DNA of 54,688 nucleotides from Anaerotignum sp. (GTDB lineage Bacteria; Bacillota; Clostridia; Lachnospirales; Anaerotignaceae), in NCBI GenBank assembly GCA_020024455.1, contig JAHHTU010000013.1:1-54688 (forward strand), given 5' to 3'. Shown here one piece after another: positions 8,145 through 16,955 of this stretch. A model generated the notes under the pieces. That model worked only from the letters and a program-made list of their open reading frames with translations, had not been told where the DNA came from and made no database searches. The translations under genes and the position numbers were made by a program. How positions within the stretch are numbered: position 1 is the stretch's first letter; every line of letters begins with the position of its first letter.

Positions 8145-9389
8145 TTATCCCAAATCATGAATGAATAAACCACTGCGTAATTTGGGTTCAAACCATGTGG
8201 ACTTTGGTGGCATGGTTAAATTTGCGTCTGCAACTGCCATCAATTCCTGCATGGAAGTGGGATACATCGAAAAGGCAACTGTCATTTCTTTGCTGTCCAC
8301 ACGTTGTTCCAATGCTTCCAAGCCACGAATACCGCCCACAAAGTCAATGCGTTTGTCTGTGCGGGGGTCTTGTATGCCAAGCAAAGGTGTGAGCAATGCA
8401 TTTTGTAAAATTGCCACGTCCAAACCGTTGACAATATCATTGCTGCAAATGTGCGGTTTGGCTTGCAAACAATACCAAGTGCCATCGAGATACATACCAA
8501 AAGTATGTATATTTTGTGGTGCAAATGGCGTTTGTGGTGCCAAAGACACAATGAAATCTTTTTCCAAAGCTGACAAAAAATCTGCTTTGGTATATCCGTG
8601 TAAATCTTTGACAACACGGTTGTAATCGAATATATGCAATTCGTCAGCAGGGAATAATACCGACAAATAATAGTTAAATTCCGCATCGGCAGGTGCATTT
8701 GGGTGTTCTGCTCTGCGTTTTTGCCCGACTTTGACAGCGGAGGCATTGCGATGATGCCCGTCTGCAATATACAAATAAGGCACTTGTGCAAAACTTTCTG
8801 TCAAACAACGTATGGTTTCGCTATCGTCCACACACCAAACGGTATGCCGAATACCATCTTCTGCAACAAAGTCATACACAGGCGGTATGGACGCTGTCCA
8901 ATGTGCCAATCGTTCTTTTGCAATATCGTTTTTGCGATATGCCAAGAAAATAGGCCCTGTGTTTGCGTTCAATGTGTCTACATGACGAATACGGTCTGCC
9001 TCTTTTTCCGCTCTGGTCAATTCGTGTTTTTTGATGATACCGTTTGTATATTCATCAATGGAAGTACAAGCGACAAGCCCTGTTTGACAATGTTCGCCCA
9101 TAGTCAAACGGTAAATATAGAAATTCGGCACAGTATCCTGTATAAAGTTGCCGTTTTGTTTCATTTCTTCCAATTTTTGTTTTGCTGTTTGGTATACGAT
9201 ATCGCTGTATGCATCAACATCATCTGGTAAATCAATTTCCGCACGGTCAATATGCAAAAAAGAATAAGGTTGATTTTTTGCCATTTCTTTTGCCTCTTGT
9301 CTGTTCATGACATCATAAGGCAAAGCAGCAATTTGTTCTGCATAAGCGGGATTGGGACGAATACCAGCAAAAGGTCTTACAGTTGCCAT
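8145..9389 (-). CDS. DUF1015 family protein
   Basis: This 414-residue protein matches DUF1015 (PF06245), with the family start VRPFAGIRPNPAYAEQIAAL and PYDVMNRQEA. It is the last gene of an operon after serC and serA, a placement common in Clostridia. On context it is often assumed to take part in serine metabolism, possibly as the missing phosphatase or a kinase. No catalytic motif I can name supports one activity. ATG 9389 follows GGAGGG. It starts five bases after the serA stop. Confidence 0.85.
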   Translation of the reverse strand: MATVRPFAGIRPNPAYAEQIAALPYDVMNRQEAKEMAKNQPYSFLHIDRAEIDLPDDVDAYSDIVYQTAKQKLEEMKQNGNFIQDTVPNFYIYRLTMGEHCQTGLVACTSIDEYTNGIIKKHELTRAEKEADRIRHVDTLNANTGPIFLAYRKNDIAKERLAHWTASIPPVYDFVAEDGIRHTVWCVDDSETIRCLTESFAQVPYLYIADGHHRNASAVKVGQKRRAEHPNAPADAEFNYYLSVLFPADELHIFDYNRVVKDLHGYTKADFLSALEKDFIVSLAPQTPFAPQNIHTFGMYLDGTWYCLQAKPHICSNDIVNGLDVAILQNALLTPLLGIQDPRTDKRIDFVGGIRGLEALEQRVDSKEMTVAFSMYPTSMQELMAVADANLTMPPKSTWFEPKLRSGLFIHDLG

Positions 9390-9394
9390 ATCAA

Positions 9395-10573
9395 TTATCC
9401 CTCCTGATTGAGAATACGTACTCTTTTGACACTTGTGATTGCATATAAATCTGCCACCAATGCAGAGGTATCTGTGGGTAAATCATCGCAAACAATGATG
9501 TTATATGCAAGCTCACCCTTGGAGTTGTTTACCATTTTGTCTACGTTGATATGGTGCTTGGTCAACACAGAACCCAACTGCCCAATCATGTTGACAATGT
9601 TGGAGTGAGAAACCGCAATACGGGGTTTTCCGGAATAAGGAACAATACAATTCGGAAAATTCACGGAATTTTTGATATTGCCATACAGCAGATATTCCCG
9701 CAATGCAACCGCTGCCATTTCTGCACAGTTTTCTTCGGACTCGGGTGTGGACGCACCCAAATGCGGTGTCAGAATGATATTGGGGTTGCCCAGCAGTTCT
9801 GCCTTTGGGAAATCGGTGATATAACGGGAAACAATTTTGTTTTCGATGGCTTCCAATAAAGCCGCATTGTCTACCAGTTCCCCACGTGCAAAGTTGAGCA
9901 GTCGCATACCCTTTTTTGCAACGGCAAACAAACCTTTGGAAACGGTATGTTTTGTTTTGTCATTCAAAGGAATATGTAATGTCACATAATCGCTGTTTGC
10001 AAATAAATCTTCCAATGTATCGGATTTTCGTACAGCGGCAGACAGATGCCAAGCAGATTCCAATGTCAGATAGGGGTCATACCCAATCACGTCCATACCC
10101 AAATCCAAAGCTGCATTTGCAACCAATACACCGATTGCTCCCAAACCGACAACACCCAATGTTTTGCCTTGTATTTCCGGACCGGAGAACTGTTTTTTTG
10201 CACTTTCCACAGCTTTATCCAAATGTTCTGTTTCGGATTGTGTTTGTACCCAGTTTGTACCCTCTATCACACGACGGGAGGATATCAATAAAGCAGTCAA
10301 TACCAATTCTTTGACAGCATTGGCATTTGCTCCGGGGGTATTGAATACGGGTATGCCTTTTTCTGTACATTTGGCAACAGGGATATTGTTTGTGCCTGCC
10401 CCTGCTCTGGCAATCCCCAATAATGTTTCGGGTAATGGGGTATCATGTAAATCATAACTACGCAACAATATGCCGTGTGGAGCATTTGTTTCTGTGTCTA
10501 TGGTAAATGTTGTGTCAGGCAGTTTGGAAAACCCTGCCTGAGAAATTTGATTATATGGTTTGATGGTATACAT
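9395..10573 (-). CDS. serA: D-3-phosphoglycerate dehydrogenase
   Basis: The enzyme oxidises 3-phosphoglycerate with NAD, the first step of serine synthesis. The Rossmann motif GLGAIG is at 143-148. The catalytic Arg, Glu and His occur in NFARGELVD and LTPHLGAST. A C-terminal ACT-like segment (about 320-392, RIAVSHSNIVNMIGQL onwards) makes feedback control by serine likely. At 392 residues it is the short ACT-bearing form. ATG 10573 has AAGGAGG upstream. It lies between serC and the DUF1015 gene. Confidence 0.93.
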   Translation of the reverse strand: MYTIKPYNQISQAGFSKLPDTTFTIDTETNAPHGILLRSYDLHDTPLPETLLGIARAGAGTNNIPVAKCTEKGIPVFNTPGANANAVKELVLTALLISSRRVIEGTNWVQTQSETEHLDKAVESAKKQFSGPEIQGKTLGVVGLGAIGVLVANAALDLGMDVIGYDPYLTLESAWHLSAAVRKSDTLEDLFANSDYVTLHIPLNDKTKHTVSKGLFAVAKKGMRLLNFARGELVDNAALLEAIENKIVSRYITDFPKAELLGNPNIILTPHLGASTPESEENCAEMAAVALREYLLYGNIKNSVNFPNCIVPYSGKPRIAVSHSNIVNMIGQLGSVLTKHHINVDKMVNNSKGELAYNIIVCDDLPTDTSALVADLYAITSVKRVRILNQEG

Positions 10574-10588
10574 GGCAAAGCCTCCTCC

Positions 10589-11680
10589 TTATAAATGCTT
10601 CTGTTCAAAATCACGCATAAAGTCAACCAGTTGTGCAACGCCTTCTTTTGGCATGGCGTTGTATATGCTGGCTCTCATGCCACCCACAGAGCGATGCCCT
10701 TTCAGATTGACAAAGCCATGTTGTTCTGCTTCTTTCAAAAAAGCGACATCTGTTTCTGCATCAGGCAATACAAAAGGAACATTCATCAAAGAACGGTGTT
10801 CTTTTAATACAGTTCCTTTGAATAGTTTGGAATTGTCCAAAAAGTCGTATAACAAAGCAGCTTTTTCTTCGTTTTTTTGCTGCATTGCTTTGACACCACC
10901 CTGTGCTTTCACCCATTGCAATACTTTGCCCAAGAAATAAATGCTGTATGTAGGGGGTGTGTTGTACAAAGAGTTGTTTTTGGTATGCACTGCATAATCC
11001 AACATGGTAGGTGTATATGGTTTTGCGTGTCCAAGCAAATCCTCCCGCACAATCACAACTGTCACACCCGCAGGGCCGAGATTTTTTTGTGCCCCTGCAA
11101 ACAATAAGCCAAATTTTGTGATGTCGATTTCCTCGGAAAGAATGGACGAGGACATATCCCCAACCAGCGGTACATCACCGGTATTGGGTAATGTGGTATA
11201 ACGTGTGCCATATATGGTATTGTTCAATGTAATATAAAAATAATCTGCATTTTTGGAAAATGTGGTTTCGTCCAATGCAGGAATACGGTCAAAATTGGTG
11301 TCCGCAGAAGATGCCACAATATGTACTGTGCCATAGCGTTTGGCTTCTTCGGCGGCTTTTTTTGCCCATTGTCCTGTCAATACATAATCTGCACAATCAT
11401 GTTTTTGCATCAGGTTCAAAGGAATCATGGAAAATTGTGTAGAGCCGCCGCCTTGCAAAAACAGCACATGATAGTTTTGGGGAATGTGCATCAAATCCCG
11501 CAAGTCCTGCTGTGCTTGTTCCAATATGTTTGTGAATGTTTTGGAACGGTGGCTCATTTCCATCACTGACATACCTGATGAACCGTAACAGACAAATTCT
11601 TGTTGTGCTTGTTCCAATACTTCCAAGGGAAGCATAGAAGGGCCTGCAGAAAAGTTCCATACACGTTTTTGGTTCATCAT
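10589..11680 (-). CDS. serC: Phosphoserine aminotransferase
   Basis: This 363-residue class V aminotransferase converts 3-phosphohydroxypyruvate to phosphoserine using PLP. The N-terminal signature is WNFSAGPSMLPLEVL. The PLP lysine lies near residue 197 in FAGAQKNLGPAG. I chose ATG 11680 behind GGAGG. The longer open frame to 11782 reads through the promoter and is not translated in my view. It is the first gene of serC-serA-DUF1015; no serB is in the window. Confidence 0.93.
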   Translation of the reverse strand: MMNQKRVWNFSAGPSMLPLEVLEQAQQEFVCYGSSGMSVMEMSHRSKTFTNILEQAQQDLRDLMHIPQNYHVLFLQGGGSTQFSMIPLNLMQKHDCADYVLTGQWAKKAAEEAKRYGTVHIVASSADTNFDRIPALDETTFSKNADYFYITLNNTIYGTRYTTLPNTGDVPLVGDMSSSILSEEIDITKFGLLFAGAQKNLGPAGVTVVIVREDLLGHAKPYTPTMLDYAVHTKNNSLYNTPPTYSIYFLGKVLQWVKAQGGVKAMQQKNEEKAALLYDFLDNSKLFKGTVLKEHRSLMNVPFVLPDAETDVAFLKEAEQHGFVNLKGHRSVGGMRASIYNAMPKEGVAQLVDFMRDFEQKHL

Positions 11681-11767
11681 AAATATCAGCCTCCTAAAAA
11701 GAATAAAATTGCCGCAATATACGGCGAATAAAAGACAAGTGTCTTTGTAAAAGATAATATGCATTTG

Positions 11768-11795
11768 ATTATAACACGCCAATTTGAAGCGTCAA
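11768..11795 (-). promoter_or_regulatory. Promoter of the serine operon
   Basis: Minus strand: TTGACG (11795-11790), 16 bases, TATAAT (11773-11768). The leader of about 80 nt has a small AAAGAC/GTCTTT hairpin. I saw no T-box there. Confidence 0.7.
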
Positions 11796-12013
11796 GTAAA
11801 AAACAGATATTTCCAAGAGCAAAAATGTTTTTCGGAATAATTTGCAAAAAAAAGCGAAAAAAGACAAATAAAAAACAGCATTTTATACAGACAGATGTCT
11901 TTGACAGAAAAACAAAAAACGGGATATTGTATTTTGTATATATAAAAATACAAAAATGTTTGGCTGTATTTTTTTCAAAAGAGCCTCATATATTACCATA
12001 AGGAGGCGTATAT

Positions 12014-12727
12014 ATGAAATCCATCAAAAAAGAATGTCAGACCATATGCTTGGTATTGTTTTGTTTGGGGATTTGTTTTTTCACTGCACAAAGACAGAGT
12101 GTGCCGACCATGATGCCGATGATATCAAAAAATATCGTATTAGATGCGGGGCATGGCGGCTGGGACCCAGGCAAAACAGGAAAACAAGGCGAAAATGAGC
12201 AGATACTCAATTTGGCAATCACACAAAAATTACAACAATACTTAGAACAAGGTGGTGCAAATGTGTATTTGACAAGAGCGGACGAAAATGCATTGGGACA
12301 AAGCAAAAAAGAAGATATGCACCAAAGAAAAGAAATCACAAACACCAGTCAGGCGGATATTTTGATTAGTATTCATCAAAATGCATTTCCGACCTCATCG
12401 CCAAAGGGAGCACAGGTGTTTTATCACAAACAAAGCACACAAGGCAAAGAATTGGCACAATATATTCAAGACAGTTTGAAACAACGCACAGACCCCGACA
12501 ATACAAGACAGCCAAAAGCCAATACGGATTATTACATATTGCGTACCACAGAAATTCCTGCGGCGTTGGTGGAATGTGGTTTTTTATCCAATCCACAGGA
12601 AGAACAAAAACTCAATGACACAGAATATCAAGACAAAGTGGCATGGGGGATTTATTGTGGTATTTTGGATTATTTTGCAGCAAAAGAAGGGGTTGACGGT
12701 TTACAGGCTGATAAAAAGCAGATATAA
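12014..12727 (+). CDS. cwlD: Spore cortex amidase CwlD
   Basis: This 237-residue Amidase_3 enzyme has an N-terminal membrane or signal helix (about 8-25). The zinc motifs are LDAGHGGWDPG, SIHQNAF and AALVECGFLSNPQE. The length and the lack of other domains fit CwlD, which removes stem peptides so that muramic-delta-lactam can form in the spore cortex. ATG 12014 follows AAGGAGG. Its presence supports an endospore former. A general wall amidase is the alternative, but the similarity pattern is that of CwlD. Confidence 0.85.
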   Translation: MKSIKKECQTICLVLFCLGICFFTAQRQSVPTMMPMISKNIVLDAGHGGWDPGKTGKQGENEQILNLAITQKLQQYLEQGGANVYLTRADENALGQSKKEDMHQRKEITNTSQADILISIHQNAFPTSSPKGAQVFYHKQSTQGKELAQYIQDSLKQRTDPDNTRQPKANTDYYILRTTEIPAALVECGFLSNPQEEQKLNDTEYQDKVAWGIYCGILDYFAAKEGVDGLQADKKQI

Positions 12728-12761
12728 TTGAGAAAACAAAAGCGGAAAGGAATTGTATCCT

Positions 12762-14012
12762 ATGGAATATACAACACAACAAAATTTTGAAACGCTTGGG
12801 GTGTCTGAGGCATTGCTTGCAGGGCTTGCCAAACAAAATATCACACACCCCACCGATATACAGCAAAAAATGATACCTGCCATTTGCACAGGCAAAGACG
12901 TTGTGGGACGCTCAGAAACGGGTTCCGGCAAAACATTGGCATATTTGTTGCCAATTTTTTTGCGTATAGACCAAAATGTCAGAGGCACACAGGCAATCAT
13001 ACTGACACCCACACACGAATTGGCAGCACAGGTACAAAAACAGGCAGAATTGCTTGCAAAAAATGCAGGCGTTCCGATTAGCAGTGCCTTGATTATCGGT
13101 ACTGCCGGCATACAACGCCAGATGGAAAAATTGAAAGAAAAACCACAAATTGTGGTGGGTTCTGCGGGGCGTATGCTGGATTTAATCAAACGCAGAAAAA
13201 TACAGGCACATTTGGTCAAAACCATTGTGTTAGATGAGGGCGACAGATTATTGGAAGATGGCAATTTTGCTGTGGTGCAGGCAGTCATCAAAACCACATT
13301 GCGTGACAGACAGCTGGTGTTGCTTTCTGCTTCTGTCAGTGGGGAAACACTCCAAAGAGCAAAACAAATCATGAAAGACGATATGATGCAATTAGAAGCA
13401 CAGGCACAGCGTGGCTTGGTGCCGGAAAACATTGCACATCATTATATTTTGACCACACACAGAGAAAAATTCCTGATGTTGCGTAAAGTGCTTGCAGGAG
13501 AAAAACCAACAAAAGCCATGATATTTTTGAACAATCCGGAAAACATAGAAGTGACGGTGGATAAATTGAACTACCATGGTATCAAAGCAGATGGTATTTA
13601 TGGGCAGGCAGGCAAAGAGGAGCGTAAATCTGCTTTGGAAGATTTCAGAAACGGCAAAATTTCTGTATTGGTGGCGTCTGACATTGGGGCAAGAGGATTG
13701 GATATTGCAGATGTGACACATATCATTCATTTGGATATCCCCGAAGATGCCACACAATATTTGCACCGTGCGGGCAGATGTGGCAGAAATGGGAAAAGCG
13801 GTTGCTCCATTTCTCTTGTCACACCTTATGAACGTAAATGGATTCACAAATACGAAAAGGTATGGGGGATTCGTTTCACACAAAAAGATATGGTGCAAGG
13901 CAAGCTGGTAGACAGTGCCAAAACAAAAAAGGATTTGGAAAAGAAGCCCCAAAAACAAACCAACACAACAAAAAAATCCAAAAAAACAAGCGAAAAAAGA
14001 AATAAAAAATAG
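12762..14012 (+). CDS. DEAD-box-type RNA helicase with DEGD motif
   Basis: This superfamily 2 RNA helicase has 416 residues. The Q motif, motif I SETGSGKT (51-58), PTHELAAQ (Ia), VLDEGDRLL (II), SAS (III), ARGLD (V) and HRAGRCGRNG (VI) are all in order. Motif II reads DEGD instead of DEAD, and motif III reads SAS instead of SAT. A lysine-rich tail of about 40 residues should bind RNA. It may help ribosome assembly or cold adaptation. I chose ATG 12762 behind AAAGGA; an in-frame TTG three codons earlier is less likely. Confidence 0.88.
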   Translation: MEYTTQQNFETLGVSEALLAGLAKQNITHPTDIQQKMIPAICTGKDVVGRSETGSGKTLAYLLPIFLRIDQNVRGTQAIILTPTHELAAQVQKQAELLAKNAGVPISSALIIGTAGIQRQMEKLKEKPQIVVGSAGRMLDLIKRRKIQAHLVKTIVLDEGDRLLEDGNFAVVQAVIKTTLRDRQLVLLSASVSGETLQRAKQIMKDDMMQLEAQAQRGLVPENIAHHYILTTHREKFLMLRKVLAGEKPTKAMIFLNNPENIEVTVDKLNYHGIKADGIYGQAGKEERKSALEDFRNGKISVLVASDIGARGLDIADVTHIIHLDIPEDATQYLHRAGRCGRNGKSGCSISLVTPYERKWIHKYEKVWGIRFTQKDMVQGKLVDSAKTKKDLEKKPQKQTNTTKKSKKTSEKRNKK

Positions 14013-14052
14013 TTTGCAATCAAAACGTAATATTTTTTTCCCAAAAAATATG

Positions 14053-14081
14053 TTGTGCAACAAATGAAAATCATGTATGAT
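14053..14081 (+). promoter_or_regulatory. Promoter of the DUF1292 gene
   Basis: TTGTGC at 14053-14058, 17 bases, TATGAT at 14076-14081. Confidence 0.55.
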
Positions 14082-14124
14082 AGTAACACAAACATACAAA
14101 TGAATTTGATTAGGAGGTAACAAC

Positions 14125-14433
14125 ATGAGCGAACATTGTGATTGCGGTTGCGGTTGTGGACATGACCACGACGAAGAAATTATGGATTTGGAAACCATGT
14201 TTTTGACATTGGATGATGACACAGAATTGGAATGTGGCATATTGGGTGTATTTGAAGTAGAAGGTCTCGCAGACAAAGAATACATCGCTTTGTTGCCATT
14301 GGAAGATGAAACTGTATTGTTGTATGAATACAAAGAAGCAGACGGCGAAATCGAATTGAATGTCATCGAAGATGATGCAGAATTTGATAAAGTCTCCAAT
14401 GCATTCTACGATATGTACGAAGACGAAGAATAA
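14125..14433 (+). CDS. DUF1292 protein with Cys/His-rich N-terminus
   Basis: This 102-residue acidic protein matches DUF1292 (PF06949), a small Firmicute family of unknown function that is often near yrrK/yqgF. The core has LDDDTELECGILGVFEVEG and YIALLPLED. Unlike the plain family form, it begins with a metal-binding-like cluster: H4, C5, C7, C9, C11, H13 and H15 within the first 16 residues. It is a single-gene unit with its own promoter, an AGGAGGT site and a terminator. Confidence 0.8.
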   Translation: MSEHCDCGCGCGHDHDEEIMDLETMFLTLDDDTELECGILGVFEVEGLADKEYIALLPLEDETVLLYEYKEADGEIELNVIEDDAEFDKVSNAFYDMYEDEE

Positions 14434-14441
14434 AAAAGAAG

Positions 14442-14476
14442 AAAAGGGCGGAGCTTTCAAAAGCTCTTGCCTTTTT
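14442..14476 (+). terminator. Terminator after the DUF1292 gene
   Basis: AAAAGGGC with GCCTTTTT encloses a second pairing, AGCTTT/AAAGCT, and ends in T. Confidence 0.8.
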
Positions 14477-14513
14477 ACATATAGAGCAAAAACAAAAATA
14501 TTGGAGGAAACCG

Positions 14514-15770
14514 ATGAAAAAAAATAGATTATGTGCAAGTGTGGTGGCAGCAATGTTGGGCGTATTGCTTTTGCCTGTCTCACCTGCATATGCCGCAGGT
14601 GCAGATTGGACAACGGGCAATCCTTTGGTTGCCCATGCTTTGGGGGAACATGATGGCAAAATAGAAACCAATTCCAAAGAAGCCTTTATTTCTTCTTGGG
14701 AAAATGGATATAAAGTATTGGAAGCCGATTTTACATACACTTCTGATGGGACATTGGTGGTGCGTCACGATTTTGATGCTGGTGGAAGTTATTACCGTTT
14801 GGAAATCAAACCGCAAGGCAATTTGGTCATGGATACCCAAACATACAAAAACCAGAAAATCATATATGAACAAACACCTTTGACTGCAGCAGATTTGATT
14901 GCTTTGTTGGGAGAATACAAAGATGTATATTTGATTACCGATACCAAAAATACAGATAAGGCAACAGTACAAAGACAGTTTCGGGACTTAAAAAATATTG
15001 CAAACAACACAGGAAATGCAGAAGTATTAAATCGGATTGTACCACAAATATACAGTGAAGAAATGTTGGGCTGGGTGAAAGAAATCCACCCATTCTCTCA
15101 ATGGATATATACCTTGTATCAAATTCCCAATCCCGATTACGCAAAAATTGCAGAGTTTTGTGCCACAAATCAAGTGGGGGTTGTGACAATCGAACGAAGC
15201 AGAGTAAAAAAAGAGGTGACAGATACATTCCATGCAAAAGGTGTGCGTGTATATGCACATACCGTTAATCGATATATGTATTTTAAAGAGTTGTTGGCAC
15301 AAGGAGTAGATGGGATTTATACCGATACCATCAAACCATATGAACTGCCTTGGGTGGGATTGCAAAACAATCGGAAATTGATGCAAAAAACCGTTACATT
15401 GCAAGATAAAAATTATACCTGGCAAACCATAGATATTATGGGTACACCTTATGTCAGATTACGTGATTTTGCGACAATGTTATCCGAAAATGGTGGTTTT
15501 CATGCAACATATGATGCAAACACCAAAACATTGACATTGCAAAACAGCGGCACATTTACCACATTGGGCAATGAATTGTTGTTGCAGCAAAGCAATCGCT
15601 ATATCACAAAAAAAGCACAAAACAAATTATGGTACAATGATACAGAAATGAAAATGCAAGGCTATACCGTAGACGATGATTTGTATTATCCTTTGCAGGG
15701 GCTTTTGGATATGGTGGGTGCTAAATTGGAAGAAAAAATGAGCAGTACGGAGATTTCCTTCAAAGCGTAA
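14514..15770 (+). CDS. Secreted GDPD/PI-PLC-like phosphodiesterase with copper-amine-oxidase-N-like domain
   Basis: A signal peptide (KKNRLCASVVAAMLGVLLL..SPAYAAG) is followed by a TIM-barrel phosphodiesterase domain. Its motifs are AHALG, TNSKEAF, LEADFTYTSDGTLVVRHD and a late VYAHTVNR. The first motif lacks the usual HRG arginine. From about residue 300 a CuAO-N1-like domain follows (TIDIMGTPYVRLRDFATML, then TYDANTKTLTLQ), a common non-catalytic wall-associated module in Clostridia. Glycerophosphodiesters or a related polymer are the likely substrates. ATG 14514 follows GGAGG. Confidence 0.8.
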   Translation: MKKNRLCASVVAAMLGVLLLPVSPAYAAGADWTTGNPLVAHALGEHDGKIETNSKEAFISSWENGYKVLEADFTYTSDGTLVVRHDFDAGGSYYRLEIKPQGNLVMDTQTYKNQKIIYEQTPLTAADLIALLGEYKDVYLITDTKNTDKATVQRQFRDLKNIANNTGNAEVLNRIVPQIYSEEMLGWVKEIHPFSQWIYTLYQIPNPDYAKIAEFCATNQVGVVTIERSRVKKEVTDTFHAKGVRVYAHTVNRYMYFKELLAQGVDGIYTDTIKPYELPWVGLQNNRKLMQKTVTLQDKNYTWQTIDIMGTPYVRLRDFATMLSENGGFHATYDANTKTLTLQNSGTFTTLGNELLLQQSNRYITKKAQNKLWYNDTEMKMQGYTVDDDLYYPLQGLLDMVGAKLEEKMSSTEISFKA

Positions 15771-15774
15771 AATA

Positions 15775-15803
15775 TTGACACCAATCTGATGACGTGGTAT
15801 TCT
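15775..15803 (+). promoter_or_regulatory. Promoter of the TPP-controlled thiD gene
   Basis: TTGACA at 15775-15780, 17 bases, TATTCT at 15798-15803. The start site would lie just before the riboswitch. Confidence 0.65.
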
Positions 15804-15824
15804 TGGAATACATAGAAAAATCAA

Positions 15825-15899
15825 TTTGCTGGGGGTGCCGAAAGGCTGAGAAAAATACCCTTTTTACTAAAACGGGTTATGCCGATATAGGAATGCAAA
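15825..15899 (+). ncRNA. TPP riboswitch (THI element)
   Basis: The aptamer signature GGGTGCCGAAAGGCTGAGA is clear at 15832-15850, and ACCC (about 15857-15860) closes that helix. The outer stem is TTTGC at 15825-15829 with GCAAA at 15895-15899. The second half (GGTTATGCCGATATAGGAA) is shorter and more diverged than the usual CTGATCTGGATAATGCC form. Binding of thiamine pyrophosphate should favour the terminator that follows and turn off thiD. Confidence 0.85.
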
Positions 15900-15915
15900 C
15901 AACCAATACACATCA

Positions 15916-15958
15916 GCACAGCAAAGCGATGTTTTTCGCAAAGCTGTGCATTTTTGTT
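15916..15958 (+). terminator. Riboswitch expression-platform terminator
   Basis: GCACAGC at 15916-15922 pairs with GCTGTGC at 15943-15949, with GCG/CGC inside, and a T-rich tail follows. It stands between the aptamer and the thiD start. Confidence 0.8.
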
Positions 15959-15988
15959 TCCGGCAGACAGATGAAGGAGGTATATACA

Positions 15989-16795
15989 ATGAAACACGTT
16001 TTAACCATTGCAGGCTCAGACACTTGTGGCGGTGCAGGGATACAGGCAGATTTGAAAACATTTTCTGCACAGGGTACATATGGTATGAGTGTCATTACAG
16101 CAGTTACGGTACAAAATACCCAAGGGGTGTTCGGTTGTCAGGATATTGATACCGAAATCATCAAAGGACAAATAGATGCCATATTTACCGATATTGTGGT
16201 GCATGGTGTAAAAATCGGTATGGTATCACAAATTCCGACCATTCATGCCATTGCAGATAAATTGGAACAATACCACCCACAAAATGTGGTGTTAGACCCT
16301 GTGATGATTTCCAAAAGTGGGTTTGACTTGATGCAGCCGGAAGCAAAAGAGGCGTTGATTTCCCGCTTAATTCCATTAGCGTATGTGGTTACACCCAATT
16401 TACCGGAGGCAGAAGTGATTACCGGTATGAAGATTGAAACTTTGGCAGATATGGAACAGGCGGCAAAAGCCATTTATGCTATGGGTGCAAAAAATGTGTT
16501 GATGAAAGGTGGACATTTGGAAGATGATGCAACCGATTTGCTATATGACGGCAAAAACGTTGTAACATTCCAATCTGCACGTATTCCTACCAAAAACACA
16601 CATGGTACGGGTTGTACATTGTCCTCTTGCATTGCGGCAAATCTGGCAAAAGGAAAAACTGTAGAAGAAGCAGTACGCATTGCAAAAGCGTATATCACCG
16701 TTGCAATCACATATGCGTTGGATATTGGCAAAGGTGTTGGCCCTACCAATCATTTTTATGAATTATATCAAAAAGCAGGATTAAATGTAGAATAA
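15989..16795 (+). CDS. thiD: Hydroxymethylpyrimidine (phosphate) kinase
   Basis: This 268-residue ribokinase-fold kinase should phosphorylate HMP and HMP-P in thiamine synthesis. Motifs are LTIAGSDTCGGAGIQADLK at the start, VLDPVMISKSG, VTPNLPEAE, and NTHGTGCTLSS with the anion-hole GTGC. The family also contains pyridoxal kinases (PdxY/PdxK), but the TPP riboswitch argues for ThiD. I chose ATG 15989 with GAAGGAGG upstream; the longer open frame runs through the riboswitch. It appears monocistronic. Confidence 0.88.
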   Translation: MKHVLTIAGSDTCGGAGIQADLKTFSAQGTYGMSVITAVTVQNTQGVFGCQDIDTEIIKGQIDAIFTDIVVHGVKIGMVSQIPTIHAIADKLEQYHPQNVVLDPVMISKSGFDLMQPEAKEALISRLIPLAYVVTPNLPEAEVITGMKIETLADMEQAAKAIYAMGAKNVLMKGGHLEDDATDLLYDGKNVVTFQSARIPTKNTHGTGCTLSSCIAANLAKGKTVEEAVRIAKAYITVAITYALDIGKGVGPTNHFYELYQKAGLNVE

Positions 16796-16797
16796 AT

Positions 16798-16831
16798 GAA
16801 AAATCATGGCATATTTGCCATGATTTTTTTA
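16798..16831 (+). terminator. Terminator after thiD
   Basis: AAAATCATGGCA pairs with TGCCATGATTTT, followed by a T tract. Confidence 0.88.
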
Positions 16832-16955
16832 TTGCCATGACGACCCATTCTATGGTATTTAAGATAATTTTTATTGTTTTTTGTCGGATTTACGCATATA
16901 ATGAGAAAAGATTTTGCTTTTTGCAAAAAAAATACAAAAATATGGAGGGTTTGTT

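Noticed and set aside
11696..11767. T-box or SAM-type leader before serC
   Set aside because: The leader is about 80 nt, with only a small hairpin and no T-box sequence.
13392..14399. Long minus-strand frame of 335 codons opposite the helicase and DUF1292 genes
   Set aside because: It is antisense to well-supported genes, crosses a promoter and has a low-complexity Ser/Phe/Cys-rich product.
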